DNA from: Catenulispora sp. MAP5-51
GTDB lineage: Bacteria > Actinomycetota > Actinomycetes > Streptomycetales > Catenulisporaceae
Direction of reading: 5' to 3'
Length of the DNA stretch: 64,000 bases
NCBI RefSeq assembly: GCF_041261205.1
Contig: NZ_JBGCCH010000007.1
Span: forward strand, 62,001 to 126,000
Under the pieces are notes generated by a model. The model was not told the DNA's origin, did not search any database, and saw only the letters and a list, made by a program, of their open reading frames with translations. The position numbers were made by a program, and so were the translations under genes. Shown piece after piece: positions 53,771-63,999 of this stretch (positions within the stretch are counted from its first letter, which is position 1; every line of letters starts with the position of its first letter).

Positions 53771-54705
53771 GCAGCCCGGCGGAGCCCGCGATCTCCGCCC
53801 GCGGCCTGCGCAAGTCCTTCAGGGCGAGGACGGTGCTCGACGGCATCGACCTGACCGTGCCGGCCGGGACGATCCTGGCGCTGCTCGGGCCGAACGGCGC
53901 GGGGAAGACCACAGCCGTCCACCTCCTGACCACCTACCTGCGGCCCGACGCCGGCGACATCCGGATCGCGGGGTACGACCTGGCCGCCGATCCGCAGGCG
54001 GTGCGGCGGTCGATCGGGGTGACCGGGCAGTTCTCCGCGGTCGACGGCTATCTCACCGGGCGCGAGAACCTGATGCTGATGGCGGATCTGCATCTGCTGC
54101 CCAAGCCGGAGGGGCGGCGGCGGGCCGAGGATCTGCTGGAGCGCTTCGAGCTGACCGAAGCCGCCGGCAAGCCCGCGGCCACGTACTCCGGGGGGATGAA
54201 GCGCAAGCTCGACCTGGCGATGACGCTGGTCGGGGACCCGAAGGTGATCTTCCTCGACGAACCGACCACGGGCTTGGACCCGCGCAGCCGGCGGGTCATG
54301 TGGGACATCATCCGCGGGCTGGTCGCGGAGGGGACGACCATCCTGCTGACGACCCAGTACCTGGACGAGGCCGACCAGCTCGCGCACCGGGTCGCGGTGC
54401 TGGACGGCGGGCGCGTCGTCGCCGAGGGGACGCCGGCCGAGCTCAAGACCCGGATCCCGGGCGGACACATCGAACTGACCTTCGCCGACCGCGCCGAGCT
54501 CGACGCCGCCGCGCTGGTCCTCACGCCGAGCGGCCGCGACGACGACGCGCTCACGTTGCAACTGGCCGGCGACGGCCGGGTCAGCACCCTGCGGACCCTG
54601 CTGCGGCGCCTGGACGACGCCTCGGTCGAGGTCGAGGCGCTGGCCGTGCACACGCCCGACCTCGACGACGTGTTCTTCGCGCTGACCGGCAAGAAGGGGG
54701 CCTGA
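53767..54705 (+). CDS. ABC transporter ATPase, daunorubicin-resistance (DrrA) type
   Basis: 312 residues: Walker A LLGPNGAGKTTAVH (about 39-52), signature TYSGGMKRKLDLAMTL, Walker B VIFLDEPTTGLDP, H-loop region LLTTQYLDEADQLA. The ALAVHTPDLDDVFFALTG tail is characteristic of DrrA proteins. Powers export by the permease encoded next. GTG start overlaps the DUF4097 stop (GTGA). Confidence 0.94.
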   Translation: MSSPAEPAISARGLRKSFRARTVLDGIDLTVPAGTILALLGPNGAGKTTAVHLLTTYLRPDAGDIRIAGYDLAADPQAVRRSIGVTGQFSAVDGYLTGRENLMLMADLHLLPKPEGRRRAEDLLERFELTEAAGKPAATYSGGMKRKLDLAMTLVGDPKVIFLDEPTTGLDPRSRRVMWDIIRGLVAEGTTILLTTQYLDEADQLAHRVAVLDGGRVVAEGTPAELKTRIPGGHIELTFADRAELDAAALVLTPSGRDDDALTLQLAGDGRVSTLRTLLRRLDDASVEVEALAVHTPDLDDVFFALTGKKGA

Positions 54706-54707
54706 GG

Positions 54708-55625
54708 ATGAGCACCGCGACACTGGCCGGCAGCGGCTTCGACGACGGCGGGACCGGCGGGACCGGCGGGACCGGCGGCGCCGGCGGAACTGGCAGGACC
54801 GGCAAGGGCGCCCGCCCCGACACCCGCTCGCACGCCCTGGTCCACGCCCGCATCATGCTGCGCCGCAACCTGCGCCACATGCTGCGCTACCCGTCGCTGA
54901 CCCTCATGGTCACCCTGATGCCCCTGGTCTTCCTGCTCCTGTTCGTCTACGTCTTCGGCGGCACGCTCGGCTCCGGCCTCGGCAGCGGGACACCGGCCGG
55001 CGTGCACGGCGGCCGAGCCGCGTACGCCGCCTACGTCGCCCCCGCGATCATCGTGATGGCGGTGGCCGCGGCGGCGCAGGGCACCGCGATCGCCGTCGCG
55101 CAGGACATGACCGAGGGCATCATCGCGCGCTTCCGGACCATGGCCGTCGCGCGGTCCTCGGTGCTCACCGGGCACGTGGTCGGGGCCACGATCCAGACCA
55201 TGATCAGTGTCACGGTGGTGACCGGCGCCGCGATCGCCGTGGGCTTCCGCCCGCACGCGAACGCCGCCGAGTGGTTCGCCGCGTTCGGCGTGGTGCTCCT
55301 GCTGACCTTGGCCGTCACCTGGCTGTGCGTGGGCCTCGGGCTGTCGGCCAAGAGCGTGGAGACCGCCAGCAACTCGCCGATGTTCCTCATGCTGCTGCCC
55401 TTCCTGAGCAGCGGGTTCGTGCCGACGGACTCGCTCCCGACCGGGATGCGCTGGGTCTCGCGGTACGAGCCGTTCACGCCGGTCAACGAGACGCTGCGCG
55501 GGCTGCTGACCGGGACCAGGATCGGGGGCGACCTCGTGGTCACGCTCATCTGGTGCGCCGGGGTCGGAGCGCTGTCGTACGCCTGGTCGCGACGGCTGTA
55601 CGAACGCGAGCCGAAGGCGGGCTGA
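54708..55625 (+). CDS. ABC-2 type transporter permease (DrrB type)
   Basis: 305 residues. A Gly/Thr repeat head (GGTGGTGGAGGTGRTG) encoded by tandem GGGACCGGC units, then six helices: LMVTLMPLVFLLLFVYVFGG, YAAYVAPAIIVMAVAAAAQG, VVTGAAIAVGF, VVLLLTLAVTWLCVGLGL, SPMFLMLLPFLSSGFVP, and LVVTLIWCAGVGALSY. The FLSSGFVPTDSLP motif is conserved in ABC-2 permeases. ATG is 2 nt after the ATPase stop. Confidence 0.93.
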   Translation: MSTATLAGSGFDDGGTGGTGGTGGAGGTGRTGKGARPDTRSHALVHARIMLRRNLRHMLRYPSLTLMVTLMPLVFLLLFVYVFGGTLGSGLGSGTPAGVHGGRAAYAAYVAPAIIVMAVAAAAQGTAIAVAQDMTEGIIARFRTMAVARSSVLTGHVVGATIQTMISVTVVTGAAIAVGFRPHANAAEWFAAFGVVLLLTLAVTWLCVGLGLSAKSVETASNSPMFLMLLPFLSSGFVPTDSLPTGMRWVSRYEPFTPVNETLRGLLTGTRIGGDLVVTLIWCAGVGALSYAWSRRLYEREPKAG

Positions 55626-55646
55626 AGCGCCGGTAGGCTTCAGGGC

Positions 55647-56534
55647 GTGATCACCGGCCTGAACCACCTTGCCAGCGGCAAGATCCGCGATCTGTACGCG
55701 GTCGGCGACGACCTCCTGCTCGTCGCCTCGGACAAGATCTCCGCCTACGACTTCGTGCTGGAGCAAGAGATCCCGGACAAGGGCCGGATCCTGACCCAGC
55801 TGTCGATGTGGTGGTTCAAACAGCTCGCCGATCTGGTGCCGAACCACGTGATCAGCGCCGACGTGGACCAGTTCCCGGCCGAGTTGCAGCCCTACAAGGA
55901 GGAGCTGCGGGGCCGGTCGATGCTCTGCCGCAAGCTGGCCATGGTGCCGGTGGAGTGCGTGGCGCGCGGCTACCTGACCGGTTCCGGGCTCGCCGAGTAC
56001 GAGCAGAAGGGCACGGCGAACGGCGTGACCCTGCCGCCCGGCCTGGTCGACGGCTCCCGGCTGGACCGCCCGATCTTCACCCCGGCGATGAAGGCCGAGA
56101 TCGGCGCGCACGACGAGAACGTCTCCTTCGACGTGATGGCCGAGCGGATCGCCGACCCGGAACTGGCCGCGCACCTGAAGGACATCACGCTGGCGGTCTA
56201 CTCGCGGGCCCGCGAGATCGCCGAGGAGCGCGGGATCATCCTGGCCGACACCAAGTTCGAGTTCGGGCGGCTGCGCGGCGGGACCCTGGTCCTGGCCGAC
56301 GAGGTGCTGACCCCGGACTCGTCCCGGTTCTGGCCGGCCGACGAGTGGAAGCCGGGCCGCACGCAGCCCTCCTTCGACAAGCAGTTCGTGCGGGACTGGC
56401 TCAGCTCCCCGGCCTCCGGCTGGGACCGCGCGTCCGACACCCCGCCCCCGGCCCTGCCGGAGGAGGTCGTGCAGGCGACCCGGGCCCGCTACGTCGAGGC
56501 CTACGAACGGCTCACCGGAGTGAAGTTCGACTAG
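55647..56534 (+). CDS. purC: SAICAR synthetase
   Basis: CAIR + aspartate + ATP to SAICAR. 295 residues: HLASGKIRDLYAVGDDLLLV, SDKISAYDFVLEQEIPDKG, ECVARGYLTGSGLAEY, ILADTKFEFGR and LADEVLTPDSSRFW, all standard. GTG start; TAGGCT at 55634-55639 lies 7 nt before it with no RBS, so it appears to have a leaderless promoter placed at the end of the transporter operon. Confidence 0.97.
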   Translation: MITGLNHLASGKIRDLYAVGDDLLLVASDKISAYDFVLEQEIPDKGRILTQLSMWWFKQLADLVPNHVISADVDQFPAELQPYKEELRGRSMLCRKLAMVPVECVARGYLTGSGLAEYEQKGTANGVTLPPGLVDGSRLDRPIFTPAMKAEIGAHDENVSFDVMAERIADPELAAHLKDITLAVYSRAREIAEERGIILADTKFEFGRLRGGTLVLADEVLTPDSSRFWPADEWKPGRTQPSFDKQFVRDWLSSPASGWDRASDTPPPALPEEVVQATRARYVEAYERLTGVKFD

Positions 56535-56631
56535 GGATCGCAGTTCACAGGGTCGGGTCATAGAGGACCTCTATGACCTCATGCCCAAGTGACGGCTAGT
56601 TCGGAGAGCTCGTGCGCGTGACGCTGGAGTC

Positions 56632-57885
56632 ATGGCACAAACGATCCCGCTCCCGGTACGACCCACCGCTCGCCGCACCCGCGGCGCCGGCCGCAACTCC
56701 CGCTGGTCCGGCGTCGCGGCGCGCGACGCGTTCCGCCACATCGGCCCGAACTGGTACGCCTCCGTCATGGGCACGGCGATCGTCGCCAACGCCGGAGCGG
56801 GGCTTCCCGGGTTCCAGCACGGCGCGCCCCGCGCGGCCGTCACCGCCGTCTGGGCGCTGGCGGCCGTCTGGCTCGCGGTGGTCCTGCTGGCCCGGGCCGC
56901 GCACTGGCGCTGGCACGCCGACCAGGCCCGCCGCGACCTCCTGGACCCGACGGTCGCCCCGTTCTACGGCTGCCTGTCGATGGCGATGACCGCCGTCTCG
57001 GCCGGGACGATGATCGTCGGCCGGGCCTGGATCGGCACCGGCGCGGCGCTCGGCCTGGCCTGGACGCTGTGGCTGGTCGGCACCCTGATCGGACTGGCCA
57101 CCACGGTCGTGGTGCCCTACCTGATGATGACCCGGCACGACATCCGCGAAGGCAGCGCGGCCCCGGTCTGGCTGCTGCCGATCGTCGCGCCGATGGTCTC
57201 GGCCGCCACCGGCCCGCAGCTCATCCCGCACGTCGCCGCCGGCCAACTCCGCGAGACGATGTTCCTCGGCTGCTACGCGATGTTCGGCATCAGCCTGCTG
57301 GCGACGATGATCATCCTGCCGGTCGTCTTCTCGAAGCTGGTGCACCACAAGGCCCACCCGTCTCCCACCACCGCCCCAACAGAGGAGGCGCTACGCGCCG
57401 CTGCCCAATGCGCCGTCGCCGCCCCCGGCCTGTTCCTGGTCCTCGGCCCGCTCGGGCAGTCGGTGACCGCGGTGAACAACCTCGCTGACGTCGCGCACGG
57501 CGCCGTGAGCCCGCAGTTGGCGGACGCTCTGAAGCCGTTCGCCGTCATCTACGGCGTGCCGGTGCTGGGCTTCGCGATGATCTGGCTGCTCATGGCGCTG
57601 CTGGTGGTCGCCGACGTGGTCAAGCGGGGCCTGCCGTTCGCGATGACCTGGTGGGCGTTCACCTTCCCGGTGGGGACTTGTGTGACCGGAGCCACGGGGC
57701 TGTGGCACCACACCGGTCTGGCCGCGTACGCCTGGCTCGCCTGCGCGCTGTACGTGCTGCTGGTCGGCGCCTGGGCCGTCACGGCGGCCCGCACCGCGCG
57801 CGGCGCGGCCTCCGGCGAGCTGCTCCTGGGCCGGGCGGAAGCACACATAACCGCCGGTAGACTGGGGATCACCGCCACCCAATAG
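56632..57885 (+). CDS. TDT-family (TehA/SLAC1-like) membrane transporter
   Basis: 417 residues with about ten helices. N-terminal FRHIGPNWYASVMGTAIVAN is the typical start of C4-dicarboxylate/tellurite transporters of this family; later MMTRHDIREGSAAPVWLLPI, and FPVGTCVTGATGLWHHTGL. The cytoplasmic loop at residues 241-258 is encoded by copy B of the dispersed repeat. Substrate may be malate, sulfite, tellurite or another anion. No regulator adjacent. Confidence 0.88.
   Translation: MAQTIPLPVRPTARRTRGAGRNSRWSGVAARDAFRHIGPNWYASVMGTAIVANAGAGLPGFQHGAPRAAVTAVWALAAVWLAVVLLARAAHWRWHADQARRDLLDPTVAPFYGCLSMAMTAVSAGTMIVGRAWIGTGAALGLAWTLWLVGTLIGLATTVVVPYLMMTRHDIREGSAAPVWLLPIVAPMVSAATGPQLIPHVAAGQLRETMFLGCYAMFGISLLATMIILPVVFSKLVHHKAHPSPTTAPTEEALRAAAQCAVAAPGLFLVLGPLGQSVTAVNNLADVAHGAVSPQLADALKPFAVIYGVPVLGFAMIWLLMALLVVADVVKRGLPFAMTWWAFTFPVGTCVTGATGLWHHTGLAAYAWLACALYVLLVGAWAVTAARTARGAASGELLLGRAEAHITAGRLGITATQ
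57352..57404 (+). repeat. Dispersed 25-nt repeat plus hairpin, copy B (inside the TDT transporter gene)
   Basis: 57352-57376 is identical to 42020-42044. The following hairpin is GGCGC-TAC-GCGCC; against copy A (GCCGC-TTC-GCGGC) the second pair has changed from C-G to G-C with pairing kept. The copy is in frame and encodes AHPSPTTAPTEEALRAAAQ, a loop between helices. Confidence 0.75.
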
Positions 57886-57928
57886 CCCCGGCGCGGACGT
57901 GCCGCGGCTGAAGCGAATGGGAGAACCC

Positions 57929-58210
57929 GTGGCCCGCGTCCTCGTCGACGTCATGCTCAAGCCCGAGATCCTCGACCCCCAGGGCCAGGCGGTGCAGCGC
58001 GCACTGCCTCGCATGGGCTTCGACTCCGTCACCAACGTCCGCCAGGGCAAGCGCTTCGAGCTGGAGCTCGCGGACGCCGACCCGGCCACCCTGCGGGCCA
58101 CCGCCGAGCAGATGGCCGAGAAGCTGCTCGCCAACACCGTGATCGAGGACTTCAAGGTCACAGTGCTGTCGTCCGACGCCGAAGACACGAAGAGCAGCGA
58201 GAACGCCTGA
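57929..58210 (+). CDS. purS: FGAM synthase subunit PurS
   Basis: 93 residues, the small structural subunit of the PurSQL complex. [19 protein letters not shown] is the diagnostic start, then [17 protein letters not shown] and [22 protein letters not shown] 57929 behind GGGAGA; an ATG at 57917 lacks spacing. Overlaps purQ (TGATG). Confidence 0.96.
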   Translation: MARVLVDVMLKPEILDPQGQAVQRALPRMGFDSVTNVRQGKRFELELADADPATLRATAEQMAEKLLANTVIEDFKVTVLSSDAEDTKSSENA

Positions 58211-58920
58211 TGCCCGCGCGCATCGGCGTCGTCACCTTCCCCGGCACCCTGGACGACCAGCAGGCGCTGCGCGCCGCGGCGGCCGTCGGGGCCGAGCCGG
58301 TGGCGCTCTGGCACAAGGAGCAGAACCTGCACCAGGTGGACGCGGTCGTGCTGCCCGGTGGCTTCTCCTACGGCGACTACCTGCGCGCCGGCGCCATCGC
58401 CCGGTTCTCCCCGGTGATGGACACGATCATCGACGCGGCCCGGGGCGGGCTGCCGGTCCTGGGCATCTGCAACGGCTTCCAGGTGCTGTGCGAGGCGCAC
58501 CTGCTGGAAGGCGCGATGATCCGGAACGGCGACCTGCACTTCATCAACCGCGACGTCACCCTGCGGATCGAGAACAACCGCACCGCGTGGACCTCGGACT
58601 ACGAGGCCGGCGCCGAGGCGGTCATCCCGATCAAGAACATGGACGGCCGCTTCGTCGCCGACGAGCACACGCTCGACGCGCTGGAGGCCGAGGGCCGCGT
58701 ACTGGCGCGTTACGTCTCTGACGACAATCAGCACAGTACCGCCAACCCGAACGGCTCGCTTCGCGACATCGCCGGCATCACCAACGCCGCCGGGAACGTG
58801 GTCGGCCTGATGCCGCACCCCGAGTACGCCATCGACGACCTGACCGGCCCGCATCCGGGCCCGGGCACCGACGGCCTGCCGTTCTTCACCTCGATCCTCA
58901 AGAGCTTGGTTTCCGCATGA
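58210..58920 (+). CDS. purQ: FGAM synthase glutaminase subunit PurQ
   Basis: 236 residues, class I amidotransferase supplying ammonia to Pur[35 protein letters not shown], nucleophile Cys in [10 protein letters not shown] (near 85-90), and [11 protein letters not shown] (His and Glu of the triad). Overlaps purL by ATGA. Confidence 0.97.
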   Translation: MPARIGVVTFPGTLDDQQALRAAAAVGAEPVALWHKEQNLHQVDAVVLPGGFSYGDYLRAGAIARFSPVMDTIIDAARGGLPVLGICNGFQVLCEAHLLEGAMIRNGDLHFINRDVTLRIENNRTAWTSDYEAGAEAVIPIKNMDGRFVADEHTLDALEAEGRVLARYVSDDNQHSTANPNGSLRDIAGITNAAGNVVGLMPHPEYAIDDLTGPHPGPGTDGLPFFTSILKSLVSA

Positions 58921-61280
58921 GCACCGGCAACTCCTCCGAGAACGTGTTCGATACGACGGATGTGTTCGTAGACACCGCCGTCTCGTTCGACACCGTCGCG
59001 AAGGCCTCTGAGACCCCCGACGTGAAGCAGCCGTACCGCGAACTCGGCATGACCGAGGATGAGTACCTGCGCGTCCGCGAGATCCTGGGCCGCCGTCCCA
59101 GCTCCTCGGAGCTGGCCATGTACTCGGTCATGTGGTCCGAGCACTGCTCCTACAAGTCCTCCCGGGTGCACCTGAAGCAGTTCGGCGAGAAGGCCCCGAA
59201 GACCGCCGCGCTGCTGGTCGGCCCGGGCGAGAACGCCGGCGTCGTGGACGTCGGCGAGGGCCTGGCCGTCACCTTCAAGGTCGAGTCGCACAACCACCCC
59301 TCCTACGTCGAGCCCTATCAGGGCGCGGCGACCGGGGTCGGCGGCATCGTCCGCGACATCCTCACCATGGGCGCCCGTCCGATCGGCGTCATGGACCCGC
59401 TGCGCTTCGGCCCGGCCGACGCCCCGGACACCGCGCGGGTGCTGCCCGGCGTGGTGGCCGGGATCGGCGGCTACGGCAACTGCCTGGGCGTGCCGAACAT
59501 CGGCGGCGAGATCGTCTTCGACCCCTGCTACCTGGGCAACCCGCTGGTCAACGCGCTGTGCGTGGGCGTCATGCGGGCCGACGAGATCAAGCTGGCCAAG
59601 GCCCCGGGCCCGGGCAACCAGGTGATCCTGTTCGGCGCCCGCACCGGCGGCGACGGCATCGGCGGCGCCTCGGTGCTGGCCAGCGCCACCTTCGACGAGG
59701 ACGGCCCGGCCAAGCGCCCCAGCGTGCAGGTCGGCGACCCGTTCATGGAGAAGGTGCTCATCGAGTGCTGCCTGGAGATCTTCGCGGCCGACCTGGTCGT
59801 GGGCATCCAGGACCTGGGCGCGGCCGGGCTCACCTGCTCCACCACCGAGCTGGCCGCGGCCGGCACCGGCGGCATGGACGTGCGGCTGGACCTGGCGCCG
59901 CTGCGCGACTCGACGCTGACCCCTGAGGAAGTCCTCATGTCGGAGTCGCAGGAGCGGATGATGGCCGTGGTCGAGCCGGCCAAGGTCGAGGCGTTCCTGG
60001 CGGTCTGCGACAAGTGGGACGTCACCGCCACCGCGCTCGGCGAGGTCACCGACACCGGCCGGCTGCGCATGTGGTGGCACGGCGAGATCATCGTGGACGT
60101 GCCGCCGCGCACCCTGGCGCACGAGGGCCCGGTGTACAACCGGCCGTTCGCGCGGCCGGAGTGGCAGGACGCGCTGCAGGCCGACGCGCCGACCGCCGAG
60201 CGCCTCAAGCGCCCGGGCAACGCCGACGAACTGCGCGAGACCCTGCTGCGGCTGGTCGGCTCGCCGAACCTGGCCGACAAGACCTGGGCCGTGGAGCAGT
60301 ACGACCACCGCGTCCAGGGCAACACGGTCCTGGGCCACGGCGAGGACTCCGGCATGGTCCGCCTGGACGCCGCGCTGCCGGGCACCTCGCTCGGCGTGGC
60401 GCTGGCCACCGACGGCAACGGCCGGTTCGCCAAGCTCGACCCCTACCAGGGCGCGCAGCTGGCGCTGGCCGAGGCCTATCGCAACGTGGCCGCCACCGGC
60501 GCCAAGCCGCTGGCCGTCACCGACTGCCTGAACTTCGGCTCGCCGGAGGACCCGGACGTCATGTGGCAGTTCGCCGAGGCCTGCCGCGGCCTGGCCGACG
60601 CCTGCCTGGAGCTGGGGACCCCGGTCACCGGCGGCAACGTGTCGTTCTACAACCAGACCGGCGACGTGAACATCCACCCGACCCCGGTGGTGGGCGTCCT
60701 CGGCGTGATCGACGACGTCGACCGCCGCACCCGCGGCGCCTTCGAGCGCGAGGGCGAGATCCTGCTGCTGCTCGGCGACACCCGCGACGAGTTCGGCGGC
60801 TCGGAGTGGGCGCACGAGGTCCACGGCCACCTCGGCGGCCTGCCCCCGCGCCTGGACCTGCGCCGCGAGAAGGTGCTGGCCGAGGTGCTGATCGCCGGTT
60901 CGCGCGACGGCATGCTCTCGGCGGCGCACGACCTGTCCGACGGCGGCCTGGCGCAGGCCGTCGTGGAGGGCTGCCTGCGCGGCGGCCACGGCGCCCGCCT
61001 GGTCCTGCCGGAGACGGACGCGGACGGCGGCACGCTGGACCCGTTCGTGGCGCTGTTCTCCGAGTCGGCGGGGCGCGCGCTGGTCGCGGTGCCGCGCAGC
61101 GAGGAGCTGCGGTTCACCGACATGTGCGTGGCGCGCGGGCTGCCCGTGGCGCGCGTGGGCGTCGTGGACGGGGACTCCCTGGAGGTGCAGGGGCAGTTCA
61201 CCGCGCCGATGGCCGAACTGCGGGCGGCCCACGAGGCGCCGTTCCGGAAGCTGTTCGGGCACTCGGTCGTCGACGCCTGA
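58917..61280 (+). CDS. purL: FGAM synthase large subunit PurL
   Basis: FGAR + glutamine-derived ammonia + ATP to FGAM. 787 residues, small-PurL type. After an unusual Ser/Thr/Asp/Val-rich head of about 38 residues come [51 protein letters not shown] (substrate His), [16 protein letters not shown] and [16 protein letters not shown]. Last gene of purSQL. The end of the gene is followed by further copies of GACGCCTGA, the stop-codon region, at 61286-61294 and 61301-61309. Confidence 0.97.
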   Translation: MSTGNSSENVFDTTDVFVDTAVSFDTVAKASETPDVKQPYRELGMTEDEYLRVREILGRRPSSSELAMYSVMWSEHCSYKSSRVHLKQFGEKAPKTAALLVGPGENAGVVDVGEGLAVTFKVESHNHPSYVEPYQGAATGVGGIVRDILTMGARPIGVMDPLRFGPADAPDTARVLPGVVAGIGGYGNCLGVPNIGGEIVFDPCYLGNPLVNALCVGVMRADEIKLAKAPGPGNQVILFGARTGGDGIGGASVLASATFDEDGPAKRPSVQVGDPFMEKVLIECCLEIFAADLVVGIQDLGAAGLTCSTTELAAAGTGGMDVRLDLAPLRDSTLTPEEVLMSESQERMMAVVEPAKVEAFLAVCDKWDVTATALGEVTDTGRLRMWWHGEIIVDVPPRTLAHEGPVYNRPFARPEWQDALQADAPTAERLKRPGNADELRETLLRLVGSPNLADKTWAVEQYDHRVQGNTVLGHGEDSGMVRLDAALPGTSLGVALATDGNGRFAKLDPYQGAQLALAEAYRNVAATGAKPLAVTDCLNFGSPEDPDVMWQFAEACRGLADACLELGTPVTGGNVSFYNQTGDVNIHPTPVVGVLGVIDDVDRRTRGAFEREGEILLLLGDTRDEFGGSEWAHEVHGHLGGLPPRLDLRREKVLAEVLIAGSRDGMLSAAHDLSDGGLAQAVVEGCLRGGHGARLVLPETDADGGTLDPFVALFSESAGRALVAVPRSEELRFTDMCVARGLPVARVGVVDGDSLEVQGQFTAPMAELRAAHEAPFRKLFGHSVVDA

Positions 61281-61326
61281 TAGTAGACGCCTGATCGGTA
61301 GACGCCTGACGTAGGAAGATACGCCT

Positions 61327-61354
61327 AAGGACCCCTGCTCAGCAGGGGTCCTTT
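61327..61354 (+). terminator. Terminator after purL
   Basis: AAGGACCCCTGCT and AGCAGGGGTCCTT are perfect 13-bp complements around a single C (the real loop will be wider), ending in CTTTCG. Confidence 0.88.
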
Positions 61355-61413
61355 CGCTATACCGTTCAGGAAAAACTCTCGGCTCGTCATTCTCACCTGG
61401 GGAGGGTGCGCCT

Positions 61414-63999
61414 ATGCGCGCGCAGAGATTGTCGGTCTTGGCTGTGGGGGCCTTGGCTGTTCTGGGGGCGGCGCCTTACACCGCGATGTCGGCTCAGGCC
61501 GCGACTGCCGCACCGAAGGGGACCGCCGCGGCTGCCGCGGCACCCGCGACGGAGTTGGTGGTCGAGGGCCAGGCCGGGGACATGGTCACCGGCGGGTTCA
61601 CCGGGGTGGAGCAGGGCTCCGGGTACGCGATGATGGCCAATGCCGACCTGAACGGCGGGGGTATCCCGCCGTCGTCCGACATCAGCTTCCAGTCGATCCA
61701 CAACGGCGAGACCTCGGACCCGACGTCGTTCGGGTTCTCGTTCCACATGCCGTCCGGGCAGCAGTGGGCCGTCGGGCAGACGTACACGAACACCGAGGGC
61801 ATCGTCTACGGCGGCGGTACGCAGCCCTGGTTCTACTTCAGCCAGTTCAACACCGGGCCCTGCGGCCGCCCGAGCGACGAGATCGGCGCCGAGGACGACA
61901 AGGGCACGGTCAAGATCGACGACCTGACCTGGACCAACGGTCCCAACAGCCAGGTCGCCGGCATGGAGCTGGAGTTCAGCCAGTCCTGCCACGGAGGCCC
62001 GGCGACCCGCGGCCTGTTCCGCTTCAACGAGACCGGCCCGGTCCCGCCCGGCGCGCCGACCGGGCAGCCGCTGCCCGCCGGCCAGGGCACCGTCGCGCCG
62101 CTGACGTTCCGGCGCGGGACGTCGATCCTCGCCGCGCCGGCCGGGGCCGTGGACGGGCCCCGGCTCGCGACCGTCTCCTCCGAGTCCGAGGGCCGTACGG
62201 CGTGGAACCCGCTGGGGACGCGGCTGCTGTACAGCTCGGACCCGGGCCTGTCGACGGTGCATCCGGACGGCAGCGGTGCCGCGCCGCTGACCGAGGTGCC
62301 CGGGGTGCGGACCAAGGACAGCGAGCCGGCGGTGAGCTGGGACGGCTCCGTCGTCGTGTTCGTCCAAGGCGACGGCGGCGCTGTGGCGAGCCTGGTCTCG
62401 GAGAACACCGACGGGACCACGGCCGGCGACGCCTACCGCCTCCCGACCGGCCCCGCCTGCCAGCAGGAGCACAGCCCGAGCTTCGAAACGGACGGGTCGC
62501 TGATCTACGAGTGCGTCACCGGCGATGCGCACTCGACGTACCGCCTCACCGGAAGCGGCGCGAGCCAGCTGATCCCGAACTCTTCGCAGCCGGCGTTCTC
62601 GCCCGACGTGTCGAAGATCGCCTTCGTGCGGCCGGACGGCAGCGGCATCGCGCAGATCTTCACCGCGAACGCCGACGGCAGCGGGGTCACCCAGGTGTCG
62701 CACGACCCGAACGGCGCGAGCAAGCCCGCGTGGTCGCCGGACGGGAAGTACCTCGCGTACGCCAACGAGACCTTCCACGAGATCCTCGAGATCCCGGCGG
62801 CCGGCGGTAGTCCGGTCGGCAGCATCCCCGACGCCGACGACCCGGACTTCACGCCGCCGGTCCTGGACTCCCACGTCCTGCGGGAGTGGGGCGCCGACCG
62901 CGTCGGCACCGCGATCGCGGCCTCCCAGCTGAACTTCGCGAACCACGGCGCCGCCGACGGCCGCATCCCGGCCGGGGCGGTCGTGCTCGCGCGCAGCGAC
63001 ACCTTCGCCGACGCGCTCGGCGGCTCGGCGCTGGCCGTCCGCACCGACGCACCGTTGCTGATCACCGGCTCGGCGGGCCTGGACCCGGCGGTGAAGGCGG
63101 AGATCTCGCGCGTGCTGGCGCCCGGCGGGAAGGTGTACCTGCTCGGCGGGACGCAGGCGCTGTCGCCGGCGGTGGCCTCGGCGCTGTCGCACTACACGGT
63201 GGTGCGGCTGGCCGGGCAGACCCGCTACGGCACCGCGGTCGCCATCGCCAAGCAGATCAACCCGCGCCCGGGCATGGTGATGATCGCGACCGGCGCGCAG
63301 TTCCCGGACGCGCTGGCCGCCGGCGCGACCGGCCAACCGGTGCTGCTGACCGACGGCGGGGCCATGCCGAAGGAGACCTTGGACTACCTCAAGACGCTGA
63401 ACCCGAACCCGGAGACGGCGGGCGGCACCCAGCTGGTCACCATCGGCGGACCCGGCGACGCGGCCCTGATCTCGGCCTACCAGGGCGACAAGATGCCGGC
63501 CTGGCCGACGACGATCTCGCGGCTGAAGCTGGCCGGCGCGGACCGGTACGCGACGTCCCTGATGGTCGCGCAGGACTTCTTCGCCGCCAACTCCAACCTG
63601 GCCCTGGCCACCGGCGCCACCTGGCCGGACGCCCTGTCCGGCGGCGCGATGATCGGCCTGCGCGGCGGCCCGCTGCTGCTGACGGCCCCCACCGGCATCA
63701 GCCCGGCGATGCTGTCGTATCTGCGCAGCCAGTCGGCGAGCCTGTACGACGCGTTCCTGATGGGCGGCACCGTAGCGCTGCCGAACACGATCGCTCAGCA
63801 GGTCGCCGCAGTGATCGGACTGCCCGGGCACGTGCGCGTCGGCGGCGCGTACGCGGCGGGCGTCGAGACAACGGCTGGCGCCGGGACGAAGGCTGACACG
63901 AGCGGTGCGGCTGGTTCCGCCCCGGCCGGTGCGCCGGCAGGTTCGGCGGGGCGGACGGCGCACGGCGGTGAGGTGGCGACGGTTTCCCGCGAGGGGTGA
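61414..63999 (+). CDS. Secreted PD40-repeat protein with C-terminal cell-wall-binding repeat 2
   Basis: 861 residues. Signal peptide (LSVLAVGALAVLGAAPYTA, cleavage after AQA near 29). Then a beta-rich domain (45-210) with several Cys, TolB/PD40 repeats (about 260-455: FSPDVSKIAFVRPDGSG; AWSPDGKYLAYAN), and three CWB2 units from about 490 (EWGADRVGTAIAASQ; RLAGQTRYGTAVAIAKQ; KLAGADRYATSLMVAQDF) with FADAL/FPDAL/WPDAL and LLLT motifs. A Gly/Ala-rich tail ends the protein. Likely a wall-bound beta-propeller; ligand unknown. The pseudogene at 43485 has the same order of domains. Confidence 0.88.
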   Translation: MRAQRLSVLAVGALAVLGAAPYTAMSAQAATAAPKGTAAAAAAPATELVVEGQAGDMVTGGFTGVEQGSGYAMMANADLNGGGIPPSSDISFQSIHNGETSDPTSFGFSFHMPSGQQWAVGQTYTNTEGIVYGGGTQPWFYFSQFNTGPCGRPSDEIGAEDDKGTVKIDDLTWTNGPNSQVAGMELEFSQSCHGGPATRGLFRFNETGPVPPGAPTGQPLPAGQGTVAPLTFRRGTSILAAPAGAVDGPRLATVSSESEGRTAWNPLGTRLLYSSDPGLSTVHPDGSGAAPLTEVPGVRTKDSEPAVSWDGSVVVFVQGDGGAVASLVSENTDGTTAGDAYRLPTGPACQQEHSPSFETDGSLIYECVTGDAHSTYRLTGSGASQLIPNSSQPAFSPDVSKIAFVRPDGSGIAQIFTANADGSGVTQVSHDPNGASKPAWSPDGKYLAYANETFHEILEIPAAGGSPVGSIPDADDPDFTPPVLDSHVLREWGADRVGTAIAASQLNFANHGAADGRIPAGAVVLARSDTFADALGGSALAVRTDAPLLITGSAGLDPAVKAEISRVLAPGGKVYLLGGTQALSPAVASALSHYTVVRLAGQTRYGTAVAIAKQINPRPGMVMIATGAQFPDALAAGATGQPVLLTDGGAMPKETLDYLKTLNPNPETAGGTQLVTIGGPGDAALISAYQGDKMPAWPTTISRLKLAGADRYATSLMVAQDFFAANSNLALATGATWPDALSGGAMIGLRGGPLLLTAPTGISPAMLSYLRSQSASLYDAFLMGGTVALPNTIAQQVAAVIGLPGHVRVGGAYAAGVETTAGAGTKADTSGAAGSAPAGAPAGSAGRTAHGGEVATVSREG

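Noticed and set aside
54048-56561. 837-codon minus-strand frame opposite drrAB-like and purC genes
   Set aside because: It is antisense to three well-supported genes and has no recognisable domain.
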